Shown here: piece after piece, positions 14,140 to 21,720 of the stretch
Layout of the letters: every line of letters starts with the position of its first letter
Numbering within the stretch: the first letter of the stretch is position 1
From: Clostridia bacterium
GTDB taxonomy: Bacteria > Bacillota_A > Clostridia > Oscillospirales > QAKW01
DNA: 22,455 bases
Reading direction: 5' to 3'
Assembly: GCA_017396865.1 (NCBI GenBank)
Contig: JAFQKO010000137.1
Span: forward strand, 1-22,455
Notes under the pieces: generated by a model
The model's input: only the letters and a program-made list of their open reading frames with translations
Told to the model about the DNA's origin: nothing
Database searches by the model: none
Program-made: the position numbers and the translations under genes

Positions 14140-15636
14140 ATGACTGAACGAAGCGGCGGCGTATTGCTGCACATTTCTTCCCTGATGGGCCCTTACGGAA
14201 CGGGATGCTTCGGCAAGGATGCCCTGCGATTTATTGATTTTCTGGAGAAGGCGGGCTTTCAGGCCTGGCAGGTTCTGCCCTTTACGGTGCCCGATGCCTG
14301 CAACTCTCCTTATAAAAGCGTGAGTGCCTTTGCGGGCAATCCCTATTTCATCGATCCCGAGCAATTATATGAGAGCGGGCTGATCAGCGGCGCCGAGCTG
14401 AACCTCTGCCGCACCAGCAGCCCCTATCTGGTGGATTTTCCCACCTTAAAGGCGCAGCGGGAGAAGCTTTTCACCTCGGCCTTCGGGCGGGTGGATGCCG
14501 CACTCAAGGAAAAGATCGAGGGCTGGCGGGCCGAGCAGCCTTGGGTGGAGGATTTTGCCCTCTATACCGCCCTGCAGCAGGAGAGCGGCAAGGATTGGGC
14601 CGATTGGGAGCCCGCCCTGGCCAAGCGGGAGGAAAAAGCCCTCGCCGAGGCGCGCAAGCGGCTCCAAACGGAGATCGACCGCACCGTATTCCTGCAATAT
14701 ATTTTCTTCACCCAATGGCAAAAGATCCGCGCCTATGCCAATAAGAAGGGCGTTGCGATCATCGGCGATATGCCCATCTACGTTTCCTACGAGAGCGCCG
14801 ATCTTTGGAGCCATCAGGAGCTCTTTGATTTAGACGAACGGGGCAAGCCCACCGCCGAGGCGGGTGTGCCGCCCGATTATTTCAGCGAAAACGGTCAGCG
14901 CTGGGGCAATCCCCTTTATAATTGGAAGGCCATGAAGCAGGACGGCTACCGCTGGTGGATCGAGCGCATCAAGCACGCCACCTCGCTCTTCGACAAGGTT
15001 CGCATCGACCATTTTCGCGCCTTCAGCGCCTATTGGGCGGTGCCCCTCGACGCCGAGACCGCCAAGGAGGGCAAATGGATCCCCGGGCCGGGGATGGATT
15101 TCTTCAATACCCTCTTTGAGCAGATCGACCGCGACTGCCTGATCGCCGAGGACCTCGGCATTCGCGACGCCGCCTTAGAGCAGCTTTTGGAGGAGAGCAA
15201 GCTGCCGGGAATGCGGGTTTTGCAGTTTGCCTTCCCCGGGCAGGACAACGGGATGCACCTGCCCCACAACTACCTGCCCAACACCGTTGCCTATACCGGC
15301 ACCCACGACAACAACACCCTGCTGGGCTACCTTTGGGAGCTCACCCCCGAGGAGCGCCGCTACTGCCTCGACTACTGCGGCTATACCGGCGAGACCTGGA
15401 AGGACGGCGGTGCCGATAACCCCGCCATCTTTGCTATCCTGCGCACCCTTTGGGGCTGCACGGCCAAGCTCGCCATCGTTCCGGTGCAGGATCTTTTGGG
15501 CTACGGCGGCGACACCAAGATGAACCACCCCGGCGTTGCCGAGGGCAACTGGGGCTACCGCCTCACCGAAACCGCCTTCAACCAGCTCAAGCCCGCGCTT
15601 TATCGGAAGTATCTGAAGCTCTATAATCGACTTTAA
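14140..15636 (+). CDS. malQ: 4-alpha-glucanotransferase (GH77, amylomaltase)
   Basis: It transfers alpha-1,4-glucan segments between maltodextrins in the cytoplasm, releasing glucose and building longer chains for phosphorylase. The 498-residue product has the standard bacterial length of the short type. Active-site motifs are VRIDHFRAF with the nucleophile Asp290, IAEDLG with the acid/base Glu337, and GTHDNNT with Asp390. N-terminal GVLLHISSLMGPYGTGCFG and SPYKSVSAFAGNPYF are also typical. AAGGAGG stands 10 bases before the ATG. It is probably the first gene of an operon with the DUF5107 and esterase genes, the next start being 48 bases on with only a weak hairpin (15643-15658) between. Confidence 0.97.
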   Translation: MTERSGGVLLHISSLMGPYGTGCFGKDALRFIDFLEKAGFQAWQVLPFTVPDACNSPYKSVSAFAGNPYFIDPEQLYESGLISGAELNLCRTSSPYLVDFPTLKAQREKLFTSAFGRVDAALKEKIEGWRAEQPWVEDFALYTALQQESGKDWADWEPALAKREEKALAEARKRLQTEIDRTVFLQYIFFTQWQKIRAYANKKGVAIIGDMPIYVSYESADLWSHQELFDLDERGKPTAEAGVPPDYFSENGQRWGNPLYNWKAMKQDGYRWWIERIKHATSLFDKVRIDHFRAFSAYWAVPLDAETAKEGKWIPGPGMDFFNTLFEQIDRDCLIAEDLGIRDAALEQLLEESKLPGMRVLQFAFPGQDNGMHLPHNYLPNTVAYTGTHDNNTLLGYLWELTPEERRYCLDYCGYTGETWKDGGADNPAIFAILRTLWGCTAKLAIVPVQDLLGYGGDTKMNHPGVAEGNWGYRLTETAFNQLKPALYRKYLKLYNRL

Positions 15637-15684
15637 ACCATCGCCCCAAGTACGGGGCAGTCTTACATAGGAAGGAAGCGCCAC

Positions 15685-17694
15685 ATGCTATATTTTGAAA
15701 AATACATCATCCGCAGTGCAACCCTCGGCTCCGAAAATCCGCTGCCCGACATTCTGAACAACAGCTACATCCACGCAGGTTTTGAGCTCACCGATGCAGT
15801 AACCGACGAAGAAAGAAAAAACCTCGGCAAAGGGATGATCCGCACCCTCCTTCCCTATACCGAGCAGGACGGCTACGACCGCCAACGCAACGACCGTGCT
15901 TTCAACGCGGCGATCCTGGAAAACCGCTATCTCAAGGCGGTCTTTCTGCCGGAACTGGGTGGCCGTCTTTGGGCGCTGACCGACAAGGAGACCGGCAGAG
16001 AACTCCTCTATAAGAACTCTGTTTTTCAGCCTTGCAATCTTGCCTTACGCAATGCGTGGTTCAGTGGCGGTGTGGAATTCAACGTGGGAATCAAGGGGCA
16101 CACCCCCCTCACCTGCTCCCCGCTTTTCGCTGAACGCTTAACCTACGCAGGCGGCGAAGAGGTCTTACGAATGTATGAATTCGAGCGAATCCGCGAGGTG
16201 GTCTATTCTATCTGCGCCTATCTCCCCGAGGATTCTAAGGTTCTTTACTTAAAAAACGCCATCGAAAATACAAGCGAACAAAATAAATTCACCTATTGGT
16301 GGTCCAACATCGCCGTACCCGAGGAGAAGGGACTTCGGATCATCGTCCCGACCGAGGAATCCTTCCTCTGCCGCTATGATGCGGGGCGGTATCTTCTGGA
16401 CAAAGTTTCTCTGCCCCATTGCCTCGATACCGACGCCACCTATCCCGACAACCTCAACCGTTCCTACGACTTTTTCTATAAAATTCCTCGCGACCGCGCC
16501 AAGTGGATCGCCACCGCCAACCAAGACGGAAACGGGCTTTTGCAATTTTCCACCAACGAGCTGATCGGCCGCAAGCTTTTCGTTTGGGGGCAAGGCAACG
16601 GCGGCCGAAATTGGAACTGCTTCCTCACCGAGGATGACCGCCCTTACGTTGAAATTCAGGCCGGCCTTGCTCACACCCAATTAGAGCATCTGCCGATGAA
16701 AGCGGGCGAGCGTCGAGAGTTCATCGAAGGTTATACCTCGTTAAACGCAAGCCCGACCGATCTGCACGGCGATTGGCAGACCGCACAACACGCTGTAGCA
16801 ACCCACCTCCAAAGCCTCATCGGCTCAAACGTGGACGGAAATCTGCGGCAGATTTTTCCTGCAGGCGAGCCGATTCAAACCGAGCTGTTAACAACAGGCT
16901 CAGGCTGGGGCGCGCTGGAAAACGAGCTGCGCGCCCGCCAAGGGAAAGCGCCCATCAGCCACACCATCACCACTTGGGCTCATCACGACCCTGACATTCA
17001 GCCATGGCTATATCTGCTTGAAAAGGGCGAATTCCCGCCCTACGATCCGCAAAACCCGCCCCATTCTTACGTTTCCAATGCCGTTTGGAAACCACTTTTG
17101 GAGCAAGCAATAAACGGAGCCGCAGAACAGCGGTGGTATGCTGCGCTGCAGCTCGGCGTTCTCTGCTACGCCCTTGCCGATCTCGACGGAGCCGAAAAAG
17201 CCTTCCGTCTCTCCATTGCGTCGCAGCCCAACGCTTGGGCTTACCGCAATCTCGCCCGCCTGCTCCATAAGGAGCAAGGCAACCCCGAGGCCGCCCTTGC
17301 AGAGATGCGAAAGGCATTGAAGCTGATCCAAAACTGCCGTGGTCTTTACGTAGAAACCGCGCAGCTTTTGCAGGAGCTGGGACAAAATGAAGCATGGCTG
17401 ACGCTCTTTGAGACTATGAATAAACGTCTTCGCTCCGATGGGCGGCTGACGCTGCTGAAGATCGTATCACTGCTTCGAATCGGTGAGATCGACCGTGCCT
17501 GTGCCCTGCTGACTCCCGATTTTAAAATGGACGACATCAAAGAGGGCGAGCTTTCGGTTTCGCAAATCTGGTTTGATCTCTATACCGAAAAGCTCAAAAA
17601 AGAAACGGGAATTACCGATGAACAAAGCCTTAAAGCATTGCTTAACGAACGGTATCCCCTCCCCATCAATCTCGATTTCAGAATGCATGAATAA
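15685..17694 (+). CDS. DUF5107 domain protein with C-terminal TPR-like repeats
   Basis: A 669-residue protein without signal peptide, so probably cytoplasmic. About residues 35-345 match the DUF5107 type, recognised from AVFLPELGGRLWALTDKETGRELLY, LRNAWFSGGVEFNVG and WWSNIAVP; the fold is related to the mutarotase-like sugar-binding superfamily. About residues 477-580 form TPR-like helical repeats (ALADLDGAEKAFRLSI, NLARLLHKEQGNPEAALAEM). Family members occur in carbohydrate-use clusters and no reaction is firmly known to me. GGAAGGAAG lies before the ATG. It is followed after 11 bases by an acetylesterase-type gene, which supports a role in processing a decorated oligosaccharide. Many relatives are longer, near 1,000 residues, so this is a short form. 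Confidence 0.8.
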   Translation: MLYFEKYIIRSATLGSENPLPDILNNSYIHAGFELTDAVTDEERKNLGKGMIRTLLPYTEQDGYDRQRNDRAFNAAILENRYLKAVFLPELGGRLWALTDKETGRELLYKNSVFQPCNLALRNAWFSGGVEFNVGIKGHTPLTCSPLFAERLTYAGGEEVLRMYEFERIREVVYSICAYLPEDSKVLYLKNAIENTSEQNKFTYWWSNIAVPEEKGLRIIVPTEESFLCRYDAGRYLLDKVSLPHCLDTDATYPDNLNRSYDFFYKIPRDRAKWIATANQDGNGLLQFSTNELIGRKLFVWGQGNGGRNWNCFLTEDDRPYVEIQAGLAHTQLEHLPMKAGERREFIEGYTSLNASPTDLHGDWQTAQHAVATHLQSLIGSNVDGNLRQIFPAGEPIQTELLTTGSGWGALENELRARQGKAPISHTITTWAHHDPDIQPWLYLLEKGEFPPYDPQNPPHSYVSNAVWKPLLEQAINGAAEQRWYAALQLGVLCYALADLDGAEKAFRLSIASQPNAWAYRNLARLLHKEQGNPEAALAEMRKALKLIQNCRGLYVETAQLLQELGQNEAWLTLFETMNKRLRSDGRLTLLKIVSLLRIGEIDRACALLTPDFKMDDIKEGELSVSQIWFDLYTEKLKKETGITDEQSLKALLNERYPLPINLDFRMHE

Positions 17695-17705
17695 GGAGAA
17701 CCGCT

Positions 17706-18692
17706 ATGAAACGACCGCTACTTGTTTTTGCGGGACAATCCAACATGATGGGTGCCGCCATTTACCCCGCCGCCGAGCAGATCTATTTTCAAAACAGCGC
17801 CGAATATCTCCATAAGCCCCGCCGCTTCGGTGCACCCTGCGGCGCATTCAAAGCCTTCGGCTTTCCGACAGGGGAGTTTTCCTACATGGACCTTCAAGCC
17901 GCCTACGGCGATCATCCGGAGCGGCCGAGCTCGCTCAACGACTATGCCGCCAATACCTATTTCTGCCCCTCCATGGCGACCTTGAAAAGTGATCCAGAGA
18001 AAACCACCTATCACTTTGCGGATTTCAGCGAAGCAAACAACACCCAAGCGGTGTCGCTGCCGCCCATTTTGGTTCAGATGCTGGAGCAAAAGGGGCTTTG
18101 CTGCGCCTATACCCACATTGCCAAAGGCTCTGCGCCCATCCGACATTTCGTTGAAGGACCCGCCGCCGACTACTTTGATCAAAAGGCAACCGACTTTTTT
18201 GCCGATGCCGCCGCCCGCTATGCGGAGGATGATACCTCCGAGCGTGCCCTCATCTGGTTGCAGGGAGAATCGGACGACAGCAAAGGTTTTTCCTACTATT
18301 CAGATGCGCTGAAAGGGCTTTGGCATCGATGCAAAGCCCTTGGGTTTACCAAATTTCTGATCATTCGGGTCGGCTATTGGGGCAATCCCGCCATCGCCGA
18401 CGTCATGCAAGCGCAGGAGCAGTTCTGCGCCGAAACCCCCGACGCTTTTATTCTCACCCGTGCAGCGTCCTATCTGCCGTTTCTCGGTCAGCCCGAAAAC
18501 TGGCTGGGCGAGGTCGGCGAGGAATTCTCCAACGGGCGCGACAGTTATTTTGGCTTCACCAATCAACATATCAACCAAAAGGGCTTCGAGACCGTCGCCC
18601 GCTATGCGCTGCCAAACCTGATCCGTATTCTTTGGGAGCAAAAAGATCCCATCCTCGAGCCGGAGCAGGTATCGGCCTTGCGCCGTTCCTAA
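17706..18692 (+). CDS. SASA-type carbohydrate esterase (sialate O-acetylesterase/DUF303 domain)
   Basis: A 328-residue SGNH-like hydrolase with no signal peptide. The nucleophile block FAGQSNMMG carries Ser12, WLQGESD is the Gly/Glu block, and NQHINQKGF carries the probable catalytic His288. Enzymes of this domain remove acetyl groups from sialic acids or from plant xylan and similar glycans. No sialic acid catabolic genes are in the window, so the sialate name should not be taken literally. AAGGAGA lies 7 bases before the ATG, and the stop of the DUF5107 gene is 11 bases upstream, so they are co-expressed. The intracellular location suggests action on imported oligosaccharides. Confidence 0.87.
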   Translation: MKRPLLVFAGQSNMMGAAIYPAAEQIYFQNSAEYLHKPRRFGAPCGAFKAFGFPTGEFSYMDLQAAYGDHPERPSSLNDYAANTYFCPSMATLKSDPEKTTYHFADFSEANNTQAVSLPPILVQMLEQKGLCCAYTHIAKGSAPIRHFVEGPAADYFDQKATDFFADAAARYAEDDTSERALIWLQGESDDSKGFSYYSDALKGLWHRCKALGFTKFLIIRVGYWGNPAIADVMQAQEQFCAETPDAFILTRAASYLPFLGQPENWLGEVGEEFSNGRDSYFGFTNQHINQKGFETVARYALPNLIRILWEQKDPILEPEQVSALRRS

Positions 18693-18700
18693 AAACAGCA

Positions 18701-18733
18701 AATCCCCGAATGCATTGCATTCGGGGATTCTTT
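18701..18733 (+). terminator. Terminator between the convergent esterase and CPBP genes
   Basis: A perfect 13-bp stem (18701-18713 with 18717-18729) with loop ATT, followed by CTTT on the + strand. Read from the - strand it is followed by a T-rich stretch, so it may serve both converging operons. Confidence 0.82.
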
Positions 18734-18767
18734 AGTTCATGTCAAGCGTCGGCGCTTTTTTGCCGGC

Positions 18768-19652
18768 TTAAAAGAAGCCGTTATAGATCATCTTCCCAAT
18801 GCACAGCAGCGCAAAGGCCCACAGACAAGGGCTCATCAGCGGATCGCCGTAGGCGAGGTTTTTGGTGCTCTTGACCTTGCGGGATTTTCCCAGCTTTTTA
18901 CCGATCGCCGCCTCCAGAAGCTTGAGGGTTACCACCAAGATCAGCAGGCAGACCAGCACCGCGATGATAACGAACAGCTTATCCTGCAGCAGGTAGCGGA
19001 TATAGCTTTGATTGCGGCTGATCAGCACCGCCACACAGTTATTGACCGCATGGGCGAGCACCGCAGGCCAAACGCTGCGGAACATCAGGGTAAGTACCCC
19101 ATAGCAGACGCCCGCCACAAACAGCGCGGGGATCTGCGCAGGGCTGGTATGGAAAAAGGCGAAGATCAGCGAGGTGAGCACCACGCCGATGGTGGCGCCG
19201 TATTTTTCATACTCCGATTGCACCAGCCCGCGGAACAAAAGCTCCTCCACCAGCGCAGGCATCAGCACCGAGGTGAGCATCAGCGTGCCGAGGCTTTCGC
19301 TGCTGAGATCCACGATGGAGGGCTGAAACTCGGTATGGAACATCGCCCGAAACAGCGCATTGCTGCCCAGGTTGATCAGCACGGTGATCATGCAGACCGA
19401 AAGCCCGAACAAAAGCGCCAGCGGCAGGTAGCGCGTGCCGCACCATTTGGTACGCAGCGCATTGCGTGGCTTATAATGGTTGCGCTTCATGTATACGATC
19501 ATCGGGATCAGATACACCACCCCATAGATCAGCGCGGTAAGCCCCGCCCCGAAGGCAGGCAGCCATTGGCGGCAAAGGCTCAGCGCCAGCAGCAGCACCA
19601 ATACGGTGAGCAGCAGGGTCGATATTCCCTTGGAAACGTCCTTCTTAGCCAT
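18768..19652 (-). CDS. CPBP family intramembrane metalloprotease (CAAX protease/Abi type)
   Basis: A 294-residue multi-pass membrane protein, about seven to eight helices. It has all three CPBP glutamate-histidine motifs inside membrane segments: EELLFR (Glu136, Glu137, Arg141), FAFFH (His168) and HAVNN (His201, Asn205). Relatives include eukaryotic CAAX prenyl proteases and bacterial proteins for bacteriocin self-immunity; the bacterial substrate is generally unknown. The ATG overlaps the TAA of the DJ-1 gene (TAATG), so it is translationally coupled as the last gene of the thyX operon. No bacteriocin gene is seen nearby. Confidence 0.93.
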   Translation of the reverse strand: MAKKDVSKGISTLLLTVLVLLLALSLCRQWLPAFGAGLTALIYGVVYLIPMIVYMKRNHYKPRNALRTKWCGTRYLPLALLFGLSVCMITVLINLGSNALFRAMFHTEFQPSIVDLSSESLGTLMLTSVLMPALVEELLFRGLVQSEYEKYGATIGVVLTSLIFAFFHTSPAQIPALFVAGVCYGVLTLMFRSVWPAVLAHAVNNCVAVLISRNQSYIRYLLQDKLFVIIAVLVCLLILVVTLKLLEAAIGKKLGKSRKVKSTKNLAYGDPLMSPCLWAFALLCIGKMIYNGFF

Positions 19653-20197
19653 TAATACACAATTCCCTTTCGGATTTCATCCGCCTTTTCGGCCGAGGCT
19701 GCTTCAGCCACCAGCGCCAGCGCAAAATCCAGCGCGGTGCCGACCCCGCGGGAGGTGATAAACTGCCCGCTCCGAACAACAGGCTCTGCCACCGCCTCAC
19801 AGCCGAGGGTATCCTCCATGCCGGGATAGCAGGTTGCCCGCTCACCCTTCAGCACGCCCAGATCGCCCAAAACCGACGGTGCACCGCAGATGGCGGCGAT
19901 TTTCTTGCCCGCCGCAACGGTACGCAGGATCAGCGCCCGCACCGCCTCGCTCTTGCCGAGATTTTCATAGCCGGGATAGCCACCGGGCAGAACCAGCATT
20001 GCCATCTCCGCTTCGTTAAGCTCGCTGAGCGGAATATCGGCCACTACCTCAATGCCCCGCGCACCGCAGACCACCACTGTTCCGTCGATAGATACGGTTT
20101 CCACCGCAACGCCCGCACGGCGCAGAAGGTCGACGGGGGCAAGAGCCTCCACTTCCTCGAAGCCCTCGGCCAGCAATACATAAACGGTATTGTTCAT
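19652..20197 (-). CDS. DJ-1/PfpI family protein (DJ-1 clade)
   Basis: A 181-residue cytoplasmic protein of the DJ-1/ThiJ/PfpI superfamily. The nucleophilic elbow AAICGAPSVL places Cys104, with the partner acid Glu17 in EGFEEVEA, and TSRGVGTALDFAL near the end is typical of the DJ-1/YajL clade. Proposed roles in the family include oxidative stress protection and handling of glyoxal-type damage, both debated. ATG 20197 overlaps the last 4 bases of the DUF2156 gene (ATGA), with a strong GGAGGT ribosome site 8 bases upstream. Confidence 0.94.
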   Translation of the reverse strand: MNNTVYVLLAEGFEEVEALAPVDLLRRAGVAVETVSIDGTVVVCGARGIEVVADIPLSELNEAEMAMLVLPGGYPGYENLGKSEAVRALILRTVAAGKKIAAICGAPSVLGDLGVLKGERATCYPGMEDTLGCEAVAEPVVRSGQFITSRGVGTALDFALALVAEAASAEKADEIRKGIVY

Positions 20198-21054
20198 TTG
20201 ATTACCTCCGCTTCATACTTCGTTAGCAGCAGCTCGGGGCGATAGCTCATCTTGGCCTTTTTCAGCCCCTCATCCCCTGCATCATCCTCCCGATTGATCC
20301 AACGGATCTCGGCGGGAAGGGTTTTCAAAAATTCCCGATTGATCATCGGATAGGCCCCCCGCAGGGCGGCATCGGCCTTCTCGGCATGGATGCAAAAGCC
20401 CTCCTTACCCTGGGGCTCACCGTAGGTGAAGGCGCAAATCTTGCCCTCGGCATACAGCGCCAAGCCCGAAAAGCCCAGCGCTTCATAATGCTCCAGCCCG
20501 CGGCGGACGGCACAGCCCTCCCAAGCCAGCGAGTTTTCCTCGGCGCACCGATTTTCTCTGCACCACCAATCGTTGAACGCCCGGACCTCCTGCAGATTCT
20601 CGGCCGAGATCGGGCGCACCTCCCATTGGTGCTGCTGCTCAAAATAATTGATATGATTGCGCTTGGCGGCCAGCTTTTTGCCGCTCAGCGTTTGCAGCCT
20701 TTGGCGGTCGTAGATATAGTCGAAGTTCTTGGCCTCCCGAAAGGTAAACCGATCGGGGTAGGTCTGCTCCAGCCACGCCTTATATGCGGCATCGATCCCC
20801 AAAAACCGCGTAACCCCTTGGGCAAGCAGTTGCTCCAGCATTGCTGCGCGCCCCGCACCGTAAGGAACGGTATGGCGATTGCCCCAGCGCACGCAAAAGG
20901 CATCCTCCCCAACCGCAAGCTGCACCTGCATGGAGGCTGCCCAACAAAAAAGGTTGCCGAAGGTCTGGTCGCAGACCCGAACGTCGGCCTCCCGTACGAT
21001 CCGATCCACCGCCGCCTTATGCGTCAGGGACGGTGCTTCAAAGATCAAGGTCAT
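20194..21054 (-). CDS. DUF2156 protein (phosphatidylglycerol lysyltransferase C-terminal-like)
   Basis: A 286-residue protein with the double GNAT-like fold seen in the catalytic half of MprF-type lysylphosphatidylglycerol synthases. The near C-terminal WINREDDAGDEGLKKAK and YRPELLL segment, together with the central KRNHINYFE helix, is the hallmark of stand-alone DUF2156 proteins in Clostridia. There is no membrane domain, so it may transfer an aminoacyl or acyl group to a soluble or peptidoglycan-related acceptor; the acceptor is unknown. The ATG (AAAGAGG, short spacing) overlaps the 3' end of the kinase gene by 17 bases, and the stop overlaps the DJ-1 start. Confidence 0.86.
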   Translation of the reverse strand: MTLIFEAPSLTHKAAVDRIVREADVRVCDQTFGNLFCWAASMQVQLAVGEDAFCVRWGNRHTVPYGAGRAAMLEQLLAQGVTRFLGIDAAYKAWLEQTYPDRFTFREAKNFDYIYDRQRLQTLSGKKLAAKRNHINYFEQQHQWEVRPISAENLQEVRAFNDWWCRENRCAEENSLAWEGCAVRRGLEHYEALGFSGLALYAEGKICAFTYGEPQGKEGFCIHAEKADAALRGAYPMINREFLKTLPAEIRWINREDDAGDEGLKKAKMSYRPELLLTKYEAEVIK

Positions 21055-21718
21055 GATATACCTCTTTCACAATATTATAAATAATGTCGAAATTATCCTG
21101 CTTACTGCGCGGAACCCCCGCTTCGTCGTACATCGGGGTCATATGCCACCCCAGCTGCTCGCCCACGTAGAGGGCGCAGTTGCGGCTGTTCACAAGATAG
21201 TTCACGTCTACCTCGTGGATATCCTTCTTGGAAAGATCGCCGCGATACCGCCGCTCGATCAACCGTTGGGAGATCTCGGGCAGCATATCCAGATAGATCA
21301 CCGCATCGGGACGGGGCAGCTCCAGCTTACCGTATTCAAAATCCGAAAGCCATTCGATAAAGCCATCCCATTCCTCCTTGGGGAGCTTGCTCATCTGATG
21401 GACGATATTGGAGGTGGTATACCGATCGGCCACCAGGATCACGCCCTCATCATAGGGCTTTTGATACTTGGTGCGAAAGCCCGCAAAGCGATCGGCGGCG
21501 AAAAACATCGACGCCGCATAGGCGTTGACGTCGTCGGCATGGCTGCCGAACTCCCCATGCAGATACATCTGCAGCAGGGCGCTGGAGGGGGACTCATAAT
21601 CGGGGAAGGAGATCCGCATGGCAGGGATGCCCCGCTCGTTGAGCGCGGCGGTCACCAGCTTGGAGTGGGTTCCCTTTCCGCTGCCGTCCAGCCCATCTAT
21701 AACAATTAATCTGCCCAT
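21038..21718 (-). CDS. Thymidylate kinase-like deoxynucleotide kinase
   Basis: A 226-residue P-loop kinase expected to phosphorylate dTMP to dTDP with ATP. The Walker A loop GLDGSGKGT begins at residue 9, ADRYTTSN matches the DRY region of thymidylate kinases, and a LID-like segment RRYRGDLSKKD follows. Placement directly after thyX supports dTMP as substrate. ATG 21718 is used because AGGAGA lies 6 bases upstream, made from the last codon and stop of thyX; longer in-frame starts would overlap thyX without a ribosome site. It diverges from the usual bacterial Tmk form, and another tmk may exist elsewhere, so I leave the symbol blank. Confidence 0.88.
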   Translation of the reverse strand: MGRLIVIDGLDGSGKGTHSKLVTAALNERGIPAMRISFPDYESPSSALLQMYLHGEFGSHADDVNAYAASMFFAADRFAGFRTKYQKPYDEGVILVADRYTTSNIVHQMSKLPKEEWDGFIEWLSDFEYGKLELPRPDAVIYLDMLPEISQRLIERRYRGDLSKKDIHEVDVNYLVNSRNCALYVGEQLGWHMTPMYDEAGVPRSKQDNFDIIYNIVKEVYHDLDL

Positions 21719-21720
21719 GG

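Noticed and set aside
18764..18780. Small inverted repeat CGGCTT/AAGCCG at the end of the CPBP gene
   Set aside because: It includes coding sequence and the stop, and is followed by A rather than T on the - strand, so it is not a terminator.
18768..19652. CPBP (Abi-type) protease considered as bacteriocin immunity
   Set aside because: No bacteriocin precursor, processing enzyme or exporter is nearby, and the gene is coupled to a housekeeping operon.
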